From Streptomyces rimosus (GTDB lineage Bacteria; Actinomycetota; Actinomycetes; Streptomycetales; Streptomycetaceae), in NCBI RefSeq assembly GCF_008704655.1, contig NZ_CP023688.1, positions 1,364,001 to 1,428,000 on the forward strand: a stretch of 64,000 nucleotides of DNA, given 5' to 3'. This document shows, one piece after another, positions 15,591 to 23,868 of this stretch. The notes beneath the pieces are model-generated. The model did no database searches, was not told the DNA's origin, and saw nothing but the letters and a program-made list of their open reading frames with translations. Both the position numbers and the translations under genes were made by a program. The first letter of the stretch is position 1. Each line of letters opens with the position of its first letter.

Positions 15591-15860
15591 GGCACCTCCA
15601 TGGTTCGGGCGGTAACGCTGTCAACGGGTCGCCGCGCAGTGAACGGACCGCCGGGGTGACGGGTTCCGGCACGCCGGCGTCCGGGCACGTGGCTCCGGCA
15701 GCGGATCACGACGCCCGGACAGGACACGTGTTCCCCCACCGTCCCGAACCACTCGGCCGGCCTGCGCATTCCGGGCCGGGCGGCGTGCTCTCCGGCGGGT
15801 CCCGGGGCTCCGCGTACCTCTCCCCTGTGCGGCCGGACCGTACGGCCCTACCTTCATGTC

Positions 15861-16961
15861 ATGGCCCAGACCTGTCCGCCGGACCACGACGATTCCTCGG
15901 ACGGCGGGAAGCCGCTCCCGGCCCCCTCGGCCGAATCGGCCGAATCGGCCGAACCGGACCGGCCGACCCGCCCGGCCGAACTCCCCCCGCCCGTCGCCCG
16001 CGCCGCCCCGCACCTGTTCCGGCCGGGGGTACGGCTGGTGGCCCTGCCGCTGATGGTCACGCTCGGGCTGCTGGCCGTCGCCGGGCTCGGCACCGGCTTC
16101 GTGGGGCGGTTCCGGGCCGCCGAGTCGCCCGAGGCGCGCGCCTTCACCAAGCTGCTGGAGTTCGACCTGTGGAGCGCGCTGGTCGGCGCCTCGATCGCGC
16201 TGTACGTGGCGGTGGCGTACGCGATGGCGTACGGGGTGCACCAGCGGTGGCGGCACCCGGTCGACCGGCCCGCCCCCTGGGCCGTGGCCGCACTTGCGCT
16301 GGGGGCCGTCCTGCTGATGGGCGCGGTCTTCGGCGTGCTGCGCTTCTTCACGCCGCCCGGCACCCTGCCCGTACCGCTCGACGGGCTGGCGTGGCGCGTC
16401 CCGGTGCTGCTCGTCCTGGGGATGCTGGCGGCGGCGCCGGGCGCGGTGGGCCTGTGGGACGTACAGGTCGGGCTGTTACGGCTGAGCCGTCGGCTGCCCA
16501 CGGAGCCGGGCGTCCTGGCGCCCGCGGGGGCGCTGCGGGAGCTGGACCGCGCGTGGCGGGACGCGGTGCGCTTCCTGACCGGCGGGAGCCTGATCATCTC
16601 GACCGCGGTCATCGACGCGGGCGCGCTGCGCAACGCGCTGCTCGCCCACGGCGCACCGGAGAAGACTTTCCCGGCGTCCTCCGTGCTGCTCTACGGGGCT
16701 TTCTTCAGCGTGATGTTCGCGCTGGTCTTCCTGCCGGTCATGGTGCTGTGGCGGTCGGTCGCGGGCCGCCTGGTCGAGGTGACGGTCCGTATCCCCGAGG
16801 CGGACGAGCTGACCGAGGACTGGATCGAGCGCCGGGCCCGGCTGGTGGCGTTCCTGCGCCTGGACCTCTCCCTGCCCAAAGTGCTGGCCCCGGCGCTGGG
16901 AATCCTGGCGCCGCTGGCCACCGGCGCGTTCAGTCTGTTCCTGCCGAGCGGGGGGCAGTGA
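15861..16961 (+). CDS. hypothetical integral membrane protein
   Basis: A 366-residue protein I do not recognise. The first 50 residues are acidic and proline-rich with a small SAE repeat (GAATCGGCC repeated in the DNA). Then come about seven hydrophobic segments: near 62-85, 110-130, 145-165, 190-210, a pair between 240 and 300, and a last one at 345-362. A charged cytoplasmic-looking loop (PEADELTEDWIERRARL) precedes the last helix. No catalytic motif is apparent. It ends 30 bases before the stop of the convergent FAD enzyme gene. Confidence 0.65.
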   Translation: MAQTCPPDHDDSSDGGKPLPAPSAESAESAEPDRPTRPAELPPPVARAAPHLFRPGVRLVALPLMVTLGLLAVAGLGTGFVGRFRAAESPEARAFTKLLEFDLWSALVGASIALYVAVAYAMAYGVHQRWRHPVDRPAPWAVAALALGAVLLMGAVFGVLRFFTPPGTLPVPLDGLAWRVPVLLVLGMLAAAPGAVGLWDVQVGLLRLSRRLPTEPGVLAPAGALRELDRAWRDAVRFLTGGSLIISTAVIDAGALRNALLAHGAPEKTFPASSVLLYGAFFSVMFALVFLPVMVLWRSVAGRLVEVTVRIPEADELTEDWIERRARLVAFLRLDLSLPKVLAPALGILAPLATGAFSLFLPSGGQ

Positions 16962-16991
16962 CGCGCCGGGCAGGGGGCGCGCCGGATACGG

Positions 16992-18428
16992 TCAGGCCGC
17001 CCGGTCCAGCGGTATGACGGCCGTCGGCGGGGCACTGAGACCGGGCCGGAGCGGCAGCAGCAGGGTGCGCAGAACCGTGCGCGGGGCCATCAGGCGGGAC
17101 GGCGGCGCGGTCAGGCACAGGACGTCACGGAAGGCGGCGCCGAGGACGGGGTCGACGACGGCGCCCAGCACGAGCCGCTGTACGTACCAGGAGGTCAGCC
17201 GCTCGCCGAGCCCCGCACGGGCGTCCGGGCCGTCGGCATACGGCCGGTCGGCGCCGACCGCGGTGCTCCAGGCGGCGTCGGAGGCGCGCGCCACCGCGCG
17301 CTGCGCCTCGTGCGCCAGCCCCGGCCGCAGACCACCGCCGGAGTCCAGGGTGCGGCGCAGCGCCAGGGCGCCGAGCGCGGCGACCGACATGCCCTGCCCG
17401 TAGACCGGGTTGAAGGTGCAGTTGGCGTCGCCGAGAACGACGAAGCCTTCGAGGACGGCGCCGGGCCGCTCGAAGTGCCGACGGCGGTTGGCGGTGTCGC
17501 GGAAGCCGTAGACGGGCGAGACCGGGTCGACGTGCGACAGCAGGCCGTGGATGTACGGGTCGCCGATCGTGGCGGTGAAGTCGGCGAAGCCCTGGTCGTC
17601 GGTGGGCGGGTGGTGGCCGCGTACGCCCGCGGCGGTGAGCAGCCAGGTGCCGTCCTCGACGGGTACGTACACGGCGCCGCGCGGACAGCCCGGCCAGCCG
17701 GGGACGTTGACGCCCATGTCCGGGGCGCCGGCCGGTCCGGTGGGGCGGAACATCCGGGTCGCGTAGGCCAACCCGGCGTCCACCGTCTCCTGGCGCGGGG
17801 CGGGGCGGCCCAGTTCGGTGTACCACTGCGGGGCCTTGGACGTGCGCCCGGAGGCGTCCACGACGAGCGCCGCGTGGAGGGTCCGCTCGGCCGGGGGCGC
17901 TGCGCCGGTCCGGCCGCCGCCTTTCCGTGCCCGTACCCGTACGCCCGTCACCCGTCCCGCGTCGCCGGTCAGACCGACCGCCTCGGTCGCCTCCAGCACC
18001 TCCAGGCGGGTCGCCGACCCGGCGGCCGTCCGCAGTACGCAGTCCCGTACGACGCCGTCGATCACCGGGCGGGTGACCGACAGGCATCCGTGGCGGCGCT
18101 CGTCGAAGCGGTGCTGCCAGCCGAGGACCGTACGGGTGACCAGGTCGCGCGGCGGATAGAGGGTGCGCGCCCCGGCGTCGGTGAGGGCGCGGCCCGTGCC
18201 GGGCAGCAGTTCCTCCAGCGCGCGCAGGCCGCCGCTGAGGAAGACGTGCAGGTGGCGGGCCTGTGGGACGCCCTTGCGGAAGGCGTGGCCGGTCGGATAC
18301 CGGTCGCGTTCGACGACGGTGACCGCGTCCACGTGCCCCAGCAGGGCGGTGACCGCGAGCATCCCGGCGAGTCCGCCGCCGATGACGACCGCGTGCCGCT
18401 CCCCCGCCGCTTCGGCGGTCTCTCCCAC
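16992..18428 (-). CDS. FAD-dependent oxidoreductase (flavin monooxygenase/GGR-like fold)
   Basis: A 478-residue flavoprotein. The Rossmann dinucleotide motif VVIGGGLAGMLA lies at residues 15-26, with the acidic strand end VVERD about 25 residues later. The second FAD motif, VVLGDANCTFNPVYGQGMS, lies near residue 335. The latter with the C-terminal layout resembles p-hydroxybenzoate-hydroxylase-fold enzymes, including geranylgeranyl reductase-like and halogenase-like proteins. There is no halogenase WxWxIP motif. Substrate unknown; probably cytoplasmic, monocistronic. Confidence 0.75.
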   Translation of the reverse strand: MGETAEAAGERHAVVIGGGLAGMLAVTALLGHVDAVTVVERDRYPTGHAFRKGVPQARHLHVFLSGGLRALEELLPGTGRALTDAGARTLYPPRDLVTRTVLGWQHRFDERRHGCLSVTRPVIDGVVRDCVLRTAAGSATRLEVLEATEAVGLTGDAGRVTGVRVRARKGGGRTGAAPPAERTLHAALVVDASGRTSKAPQWYTELGRPAPRQETVDAGLAYATRMFRPTGPAGAPDMGVNVPGWPGCPRGAVYVPVEDGTWLLTAAGVRGHHPPTDDQGFADFTATIGDPYIHGLLSHVDPVSPVYGFRDTANRRRHFERPGAVLEGFVVLGDANCTFNPVYGQGMSVAALGALALRRTLDSGGGLRPGLAHEAQRAVARASDAAWSTAVGADRPYADGPDARAGLGERLTSWYVQRLVLGAVVDPVLGAAFRDVLCLTAPPSRLMAPRTVLRTLLLPLRPGLSAPPTAVIPLDRAA

Positions 18429-18589
18429 CGCTGCCCCCGTTCCGCCCTCGGGCGCCCCTCACGTCCGGCGGGCGGCCGTCGCACCACCGGTCCTGTACGG
18501 AACTTTCACCCTCGGTCTGCCGGGCGGCACTGTCAACCACCGCGCCACCCGCGCACTTGGACGTGCCGCGCGCCGGGCGCCGGCAGCCG

Positions 18590-19489
18590 CTACCCCTTCC
18601 GTCCCACCCCGCCATAGAAGATGATGTTGTTCAGCTCTTCCGCGCCGGGCGGCGGCCCGTCCGGCCGCCACAGCGGCACCCGTACGACCCCCGGTTCCAG
18701 CAGGTCGAACGGGCCGAAGAGCGGCTCGACCTCGGCCTTGGTGCGCAGGTTCAGGGTGGCCGTGGCGTTCTTGTAGACGTTCAGGACGCCGTCCCGCGCC
18801 TGCTCGTCCGTGCGGCCCTGCTCGTACGCCTCGTACGGCTCGCCCGTGGCGTGCGAGAGCACCAGGACGCTGCCCGCGGGCAGTTCGCGCGCCAGCGTGG
18901 CGACGATTCCCGCCGGGTCCTCGTCATCTCGGACGAAGTGCAGGACGGCGACCAGCAGCAACGCCACCGGCTGATCGAAGTCGATCAGTTCGCGCACGGT
19001 CGGGTGGTCGAGGATCGCCCGCGGATCGCGTACGTCGGCCAGGACGAACCCGGTGTCCTCGGTGTTGGTCAGCCGCGCCCCCGCGTGGGTGGCGACGATC
19101 GGGTCGTTGTCCACGTAGACGACCCGGACGTCCGGCGCCGTCTCGCGGGCCACCTCGTGGGTGTTGGGCGAGGTCGGGATGCCGGTGCCGATGTCGATGA
19201 TCTGCCGGATGCCGCCGGCGACCACCTCGCGCACCGCGCGGTGCAGGAAGGCCCGGTTGGCGCGGGCGCTCAGCCGTACCTGCGGGTGCACCTCGATGAC
19301 ACGCCGCGCGGCCTGGCGGTCGACCTCGTAGTTGTCCCGGCCGTCCAGGTAGTAGTCGTACATCCGGGCCGGGTGCGGCCTGCTGGTGTCGATCTCCTCG
19401 GGCGCGAAGGCCGCCGCGTCCTGGAGTCCCCGCGAGCCGTCCTCGTCCCACGAGCCGACCACGGCCCGGGAGAATTCCGCTTCCTTCAC
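18590..19489 (-). CDS. SAM-dependent methyltransferase, DUF574/Methyltransf_19 type
   Basis: A 299-residue methyltransferase of a family abundant in Streptomyces. It has RPHPARMYDYYLDGRDNYEVD near the N-terminus, the SAM loop IIDIGTGIPTSPN (about 90-102), VVYVDNDPIV (about 118-127), and a C-terminal VPLWRPDGPPP block. Its substrate is not known. The GTG at 19489 overlaps the DUF397 stop (GTGA), so translation is coupled and the regulator-DUF397-methyltransferase genes form one unit. That physical link to the regulatory pair is the notable point. Confidence 0.82.
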   Translation of the reverse strand: MKEAEFSRAVVGSWDEDGSRGLQDAAAFAPEEIDTSRPHPARMYDYYLDGRDNYEVDRQAARRVIEVHPQVRLSARANRAFLHRAVREVVAGGIRQIIDIGTGIPTSPNTHEVARETAPDVRVVYVDNDPIVATHAGARLTNTEDTGFVLADVRDPRAILDHPTVRELIDFDQPVALLLVAVLHFVRDDEDPAGIVATLARELPAGSVLVLSHATGEPYEAYEQGRTDEQARDGVLNVYKNATATLNLRTKAEVEPLFGPFDLLEPGVVRVPLWRPDGPPPGAEELNNIIFYGGVGRKG

Positions 19490-19773
19490 GCCGTCCTCCG
19501 ATCGGTGCCGCAGCCGCACCCGCAGGGCGCCGCGGTGAGCAGGAAGTCGGCCGCGCCCGCCTTCGCGCCCTCGATGAAACTCTTGATCTCGCGGTGGGTG
19601 TAGATCAGGGCCGGGCCGCCCGGGTCGGTGGACTGGCGCAGCGCCACCCGGCCGTCCCCGAGCCGCAGCGCCTCCACGCACTCGCCGCCGTTGCCGCCGC
19701 TCCACGGCTTGTGCCAGCCGTCGCTGCCCAGGTCGGTGGCGGGCATGCCGTTGTAGATGCGTATGCGATCCAT
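19486..19773 (-). CDS. DUF397 protein
   Basis: A 95-residue protein with the DUF397 pattern: an N-terminal W-K-x-W/S-G segment (HKPWSGGNGGECVEAL), then ALRQSTDPGGPALIYTHREIKSFI. DUF397 proteins are partners of DUF5753-type helix-turn-helix regulators (the WhiJ-like systems of Streptomyces) and may act as their small antagonists. It lies 3 bases after the regulator gene and overlaps the next gene by 4. The cysteine-rich C-terminus (CGCGCG) is unlike most members and might bind metal; that is speculation. Confidence 0.85.
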   Translation of the reverse strand: MDRIRIYNGMPATDLGSDGWHKPWSGGNGGECVEALRLGDGRVALRQSTDPGGPALIYTHREIKSFIEGAKAGAADFLLTAAPCGCGCGTDRRTA

Positions 19774-19776
19774 GGT

Positions 19777-20643
19777 TCAGATCTCCTTGCGAAAGCCGCC
19801 CAGAAGGGCCTCGGTGGTCTGTGCCGGCGCGGCTTGCGCGCACATCCGGTCCAGTGCCTCCAGAAAGGTCGAGACGTCGTCGCGCTGGTCGAAGTACACG
19901 GCTCCGACCAGGTTCTCCGCGTACGCGATGTCGGGCAGTTCCGGGATCGGGAAACGGAAGATGCTGAACGGCCCGTACATCGAGGGGTGCGGTCCGGCCG
20001 CGAACGGGATGATCTGCAGCCGGATGTTGGGCAGGGCCGCGGCCTCGGCCAGCCGGGCGATCTGGTCGCGCATCACCCGCGGCCCGCCGATCGGGCGCCG
20101 GAAGACGGTCTCGTCCATGACCACCCAGAGCATGGGGGCGTCCGGGCGGGTGAGCAGCGACTGCCGCTCCATGCGCAGCGCGACCGAACGGTCGATCTCC
20201 TCGCGCGGCGCGTGCGGCTGGCCCGCGCGCAGCACGGCGCGGGCGTACTCCTCGGTCTGCAGCAGGCCCGGTACGTAGTGGGGCTGGTAGCCGCGGATGA
20301 GGTTGGCCTCGCTCTCCAGGCTCACGTACGCGCTGAACCACTCGGGCAGCACGTCCCGGAAGTTGTGCCACCAGCCCGGCCGGTTGGCCTCGCGGGCCAG
20401 CTTCAGGAAGCCGTCGATCTCGTCCTGGTCGGTGACACCGTAGGTCGCGAGCAGCTTCTCCACGTACGGGATCTTCAGGCCGACCTCGGCCTTCTCCATG
20501 CGCCGTACGGTGGCGTGGGTCACATCGAGGGCGGCGGCCGCCTGCTCGTAGGACAGCCCCGCCTTCTCACGCAGGTCCTGCAGTCGCTTGCCGAGCACCA
20601 CCCGCAGGACGGTCGGAGCGCCACCCGACCGTGCATCCGCCAC
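19777..20643 (-). CDS. XRE-type helix-turn-helix regulator with DUF5753 domain
   Basis: A 288-residue regulator. The N-terminal Cro/CI-type helix-turn-helix spans about 14-70 (LGKRLQDLREKAGLSYEQAAAALDVTHATVRRMEK). The rest is a DUF5753 domain with the family markers YVPGLLQTEEYARAV and MYGPFSIFRFP. This is the WhiJ-like class linked to development and secondary metabolism, normally found with DUF397 and an anti-sigma-type ATPase, as here. It is divergent from the ATPase gene across about 110 bases of lower-GC DNA, the likely shared control region. Confidence 0.9.
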   Translation of the reverse strand: MADARSGGAPTVLRVVLGKRLQDLREKAGLSYEQAAAALDVTHATVRRMEKAEVGLKIPYVEKLLATYGVTDQDEIDGFLKLAREANRPGWWHNFRDVLPEWFSAYVSLESEANLIRGYQPHYVPGLLQTEEYARAVLRAGQPHAPREEIDRSVALRMERQSLLTRPDAPMLWVVMDETVFRRPIGGPRVMRDQIARLAEAAALPNIRLQIIPFAAGPHPSMYGPFSIFRFPIPELPDIAYAENLVGAVYFDQRDDVSTFLEALDRMCAQAAPAQTTEALLGGFRKEI

Positions 20644-20753
20644 TTCTGATCCCCTCCAACCAACATGAGTGATCAGCAGTGTGTCATGTCGTCAGCAGAC
20701 CCGAACAGACTGTGCTTGCGATTCTGCAAATTACACATTGATCCTTGCCATCG

Positions 20754-21242
20754 GTGAGCAACATCGCACATAGTTGCGGAGTGGCTTCCTCCAACAACGC
20801 TCCTTCGTTAGGGCGCTGTGGCGGCTTCGTCGCCGAGCGTCTCCGGGACGCGTTCCACTTGCCGGCGCGCCGCACCTCCGTACCGGAGGCGCGCAGACGT
20901 GTTCTCGCGGTGCTGCACGAGTGGGGCGCGGCAGAACAGGTCCGTGATGACGCCGAGTTGGTGGTCTCGGAGCTGTTCACGAACGCCGTACGGCACACCG
21001 ACAGTGAAAAGGTCGACTGCGAACTGACCGTGCTCGGCGCGTTCCTGCGCGTGGAGGTCACCGATCAGGGCCGCGGCGGCTCCACGCCGCACGTGCAGCC
21101 CGGCAGCGTGGACAAGGAGTGCGGCCGGGGCCTGTTCCTCGTCGGCGCCCTGTCCGAGAGCTGGGGTGTGCGCCCCGACCCCACCGGCCGCGGCCGCACC
21201 GTCTGGGCCGACCTGGCGTACGGCTCCCCCACCGCACACTGA
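20754..21242 (+). CDS. anti-sigma-factor-type ATP-binding protein (HATPase_c_2)
   Basis: A protein of about 162 residues with a GHKL ATPase domain like SpoIIAB/RsbW. The N-box is ELVVSELFTNAVRHT, the G1 box VEVTDQGRGG, and the G2 region CGRGLFLVGALSESWGV. Such proteins act as anti-sigma or serine-kinase-type regulators; in Streptomyces they often stand beside XRE/DUF397 pairs. The start is uncertain: a TTG at 20745, GTG at 20754 or GTG at 20781 are in frame and none has a strong ribosome site. A bidirectional hairpin follows the stop. Confidence 0.82.
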   Translation: MSNIAHSCGVASSNNAPSLGRCGGFVAERLRDAFHLPARRTSVPEARRRVLAVLHEWGAAEQVRDDAELVVSELFTNAVRHTDSEKVDCELTVLGAFLRVEVTDQGRGGSTPHVQPGSVDKECGRGLFLVGALSESWGVRPDPTGRGRTVWADLAYGSPTAH

Positions 21243-21243
21243 A

Positions 21244-21276
21244 ACCGCCGCCCGCGCGTCAGCGTCGGGCGGCGGT
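21244..21276. terminator. bidirectional hairpin terminator
   Basis: ACCGCCGCCCG (21244-21254) and CGGGCGGCGGT (21266-21276) form an 11-bp perfect stem with an 11-base loop. It lies between the converging ATPase and SGNH-hydrolase genes. Confidence 0.75.
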
Positions 21277-21290
21277 GTGGCATCGCCGTT

Positions 21291-22091
21291 CTACAGGGGC
21301 AGCAGATCGGGCCGCTTCGGCTCGACGTGGTCGCCGGAGGACTCGCCGCGCAGGCGGCGGCCGATCCACGGGACCAGGTGCTCGCGCGCCCAGTGGATGT
21401 TGTCCCGGCGCGCCTCGGCGGCGGTGCGCTCCGCCTCCGGCGGCCACGCCTGGTCCGGGTCGGCCGGTACGTCGAGCCCCAGCACCTGCGCGGCGCGCAG
21501 CGCGACCCGGGTGTGCCCGTCGGCCGACAGGTGCAGCCGGTCGTCGCTCCAGGCCCGCCGGTCCTGCACGGACTTCAGCGACCACAGGTCCAGGACCGGG
21601 CAGTCGTGACGGTCGGCGATCGCCCGTACGTGGGCGGTGTATGTCGCGATCTTGCCGCGCAGATGCCGCAGCACCGGTACGCCGCGGGTGTCGAACCCCG
21701 TGCACAGCAGCACGGTGCCGACCGTCTCCCGCAGGTCGGCGACAGCCGCCTCGTACCGCTCGGCGACGGCGTCCGGGTCCGACCCCGGGCGCAGGATGTC
21801 GTTCCCGCCGGCACAGAACGTCACCAGATCGGGCGCGAGCTCCCTGGCACGCGGCACCTGCTCGGCGATGATCTGGTCCAGCAGGCGCCCGCGGACCGCG
21901 AGATTGGCGTACCGGAAATCCCCCTCCGCACGCCGGTCCGACAGGAGAACCGCCAGCCGGTCCGCCCAGCCGATGTACGCCCCGTCACGGCCGGGGTCCC
22001 CGACCCCCTCGGTGAAGCTGTCCCCGACGGCTGCGTACGACCCGATGGCGTCATCTGCGCCACTGCTCATCTTCTTCGAATCGTCTGCCAC
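21291..22091 (-). CDS. SGNH/GDSL-type hydrolase
   Basis: A 266-residue esterase/lipase-like protein. Block I is AVGDSFTEGVGD (Ser near 24), block II glycine lies in NLAVRGRLLDQI, block III is CAGGNDIL (Asn), and block V is DRLHLSADGH with the catalytic Asp/His pair. All four SGNH residues are present. No signal peptide is seen, so it is likely intracellular. Substrate unknown. An alternative start a few codons inside (MSSGADD) is possible. Confidence 0.85.
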   Translation of the reverse strand: MADDSKKMSSGADDAIGSYAAVGDSFTEGVGDPGRDGAYIGWADRLAVLLSDRRAEGDFRYANLAVRGRLLDQIIAEQVPRARELAPDLVTFCAGGNDILRPGSDPDAVAERYEAAVADLRETVGTVLLCTGFDTRGVPVLRHLRGKIATYTAHVRAIADRHDCPVLDLWSLKSVQDRRAWSDDRLHLSADGHTRVALRAAQVLGLDVPADPDQAWPPEAERTAAEARRDNIHWAREHLVPWIGRRLRGESSGDHVEPKRPDLLPL

Positions 22092-22428
22092 GTCAGGACA
22101 TACTTCACCCCCGGAAGTGACTTACGCCACCGTAACCAGGGGTTGACGTGGGGTGATTAATGCCACCCGGTCAAATTCTGCTCAAGTCGGAATAAGAAAT
22201 GGCCGGGGTAAACGGTGGTTTTCGGCCAGTCGGGGGGTGGGGGTGGTGGCCGGGACGGTGCCCGGTCCGGATGCGGATACGACAGGGCGGGACCGGCCGG
22301 TACATGGCCACCCCCGGCGCCCCGGACACCCCGCGACCGGCCCGGTTACCGACCGCACCCATGTCGTATCGTCAAAGTGGCCCGCCTCGTCGACGAGCAG
22401 CGTCGGCGACCGATCCCGAGGAGCGCCC
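22092..22428. other. intergenic region between divergent hydrolase and phosphatase genes
   Basis: This 337-base stretch should hold both promoters. Its left part (22100-22200) is relatively AT-rich. A TTGACG hexamer is seen at 22143-22148 without a convincing -10 partner. I see no small gene, repeat or hairpin worth naming. Confidence 0.45.
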
Positions 22429-23238
22429 GTGACGCAGCAGACCCCGGAGGTCCCGTCGACCGACTCCGAGCTCGCGGAAGTACGCAACTTCCGTGACGTG
22501 GGCGGCCTGCCGACAGCGGACGGGCGCCGGGTGCGCAGGGGCCGGCTGTTCCGCAGCGGACACCTGGCGTCGGCCACCGAGGCGGACGCCGCCTTCCTCG
22601 CCGGGCTCGGGCTGCACACCGTCTTCGACTTCCGCAACGCCGCCGACATCAAGCTGGAGGGCCCGGACGTCGCGCTGCCCGGCGTACGGAACGTCAACAT
22701 CCCGCTCACCGACCCCGCCGACGGCGCCGAGTTCTGGGCCATGGTGCGCGACGGCGAGCTGGGCCATCTGCGTACGGCGCTGGGCGACGGCAAGGCGGCC
22801 GGCCGGATGGCCGAGACGTACCGCCACATCATCACCACCCGCACCGCCGACCACAGCCGTGTCCTGCACGCGCTCGCCGAGGACAGCGTCCCTGCCCTCA
22901 TGCACTGTGCGGCCGGCAAGGACCGCGCGGGCCTGTCCATCGCCGTCACCCTCCTCGCCGTCGGCGTCGAGCGCGAGGCCATCGAGGCCGACTACCTGGA
23001 GTCCAACGCCGCCCACCGCCGCTACAAGGTGCGCCGCTCCGACAACTCGGCGGCCGGCATGTCCCCCGAGGTCATGGAACTCCTCGCCCCCCTCTTCGAC
23101 GCCCGCGCCGAATACCTGTCCGCGGCGTTCGACGCCATAGAGACGACGTGGGGCTCGACGGAGACGTACCTGAGCGAGGGCCTGAAGCTGTCCGCGGCGA
23201 CGCGCGAGCGGCTGCGGTTCCAGTTGCTGGAGGACTGA
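22429..23238 (+). CDS. tyrosine-protein phosphatase (atypical, MptpB/IphP-like)
   Basis: A 269-residue phosphatase. It starts with the family's NFRDVGGLPTADGRRVRRG block and the RSGHLASAT segment, and carries the catalytic P-loop HCAAGKDRAG (Cys about 160, Arg six residues later). This is the IphP/MptpB branch, which can act on phosphotyrosine and some phospholipids; secreted members need a signal peptide, absent here. The GTG at 22429 has GAGGAG upstream. No obvious operon partner. Confidence 0.88.
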   Translation: MTQQTPEVPSTDSELAEVRNFRDVGGLPTADGRRVRRGRLFRSGHLASATEADAAFLAGLGLHTVFDFRNAADIKLEGPDVALPGVRNVNIPLTDPADGAEFWAMVRDGELGHLRTALGDGKAAGRMAETYRHIITTRTADHSRVLHALAEDSVPALMHCAAGKDRAGLSIAVTLLAVGVEREAIEADYLESNAAHRRYKVRRSDNSAAGMSPEVMELLAPLFDARAEYLSAAFDAIETTWGSTETYLSEGLKLSAATRERLRFQLLED

Positions 23239-23322
23239 GCGGCCGCGACGACCGGGGCGGCGGGGGCGGCGGCCCGGTTCGTGGCGTCGGAGCGCCCATA
23301 AAGGGAATGACACAATTCCCCC

Positions 23323-23847
23323 ATGTCTGCCGTACCGCCCACGTCCGTCATGCCGGTTCTCGTCGATTTCGCCCGGACCGGATCGGTCGGGCCGGTGCGC
23401 TGTGGCGACCAATTGCCCGCCCTGACGGAGATTCTTGGCCCGCCGTGGGCCACGGGCACCTCTTTCGGGCACGACGGACTTCCGTACCTGTACGCGTACG
23501 GCAATCTGGAAATCGGCACCTGCCAGTTCTTCTGCCGGCGGATCGAGTCCATTCACCTGCAGACCGGCTGGGCCGAGTGCGAATTCGAGCTTCCGCTGCC
23601 GGGGTGGGGCCATGTGCGGTCGCTTTCCGAACGTCTCACCTACCGACGGGTCGTGGACACGCTGGAAGCAGCCGGCTGCCGGTGGGAGGAATCCGCACCG
23701 CTGACCTTTGACGACCAACGCACGATACGTGTCGTCGATTCCCAGGTGCAGTTCGGCTTCGCGATCCCCGAGGAGGGGGAACCGACGCTGAGCATCGCGT
23801 CGGTGGCCCCTCCCGCTCATCGATGCGGCCCGGCGGCGCCGGCGTAG
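23323..23847 (+). CDS. hypothetical protein, about 174 residues
   Basis: I do not recognise this protein. It starts at an ATG at 23323 (or 23350), is acidic, and contains a central block LPYLYAYGNLEIGTCQFFCRRIESIHLQTG. The later part reads SERLTYRRVVDTLEAAG and VQFGFAIPEEGEPTLSIAS. The alternating hydrophobic pattern suggests a small mixed alpha/beta fold with no signal peptide or membrane helix. Such solo proteins in Streptomyces often turn out to be immunity-like or SMI1-like, but I cannot show that here. It converges on the hopanoid operon end, 21 bases away. Confidence 0.6.
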   Translation: MSAVPPTSVMPVLVDFARTGSVGPVRCGDQLPALTEILGPPWATGTSFGHDGLPYLYAYGNLEIGTCQFFCRRIESIHLQTGWAECEFELPLPGWGHVRSLSERLTYRRVVDTLEAAGCRWEESAPLTFDDQRTIRVVDSQVQFGFAIPEEGEPTLSIASVAPPAHRCGPAAPA

Positions 23848-23868
23848 CAGGCAGGAACTTCCCCCGGC

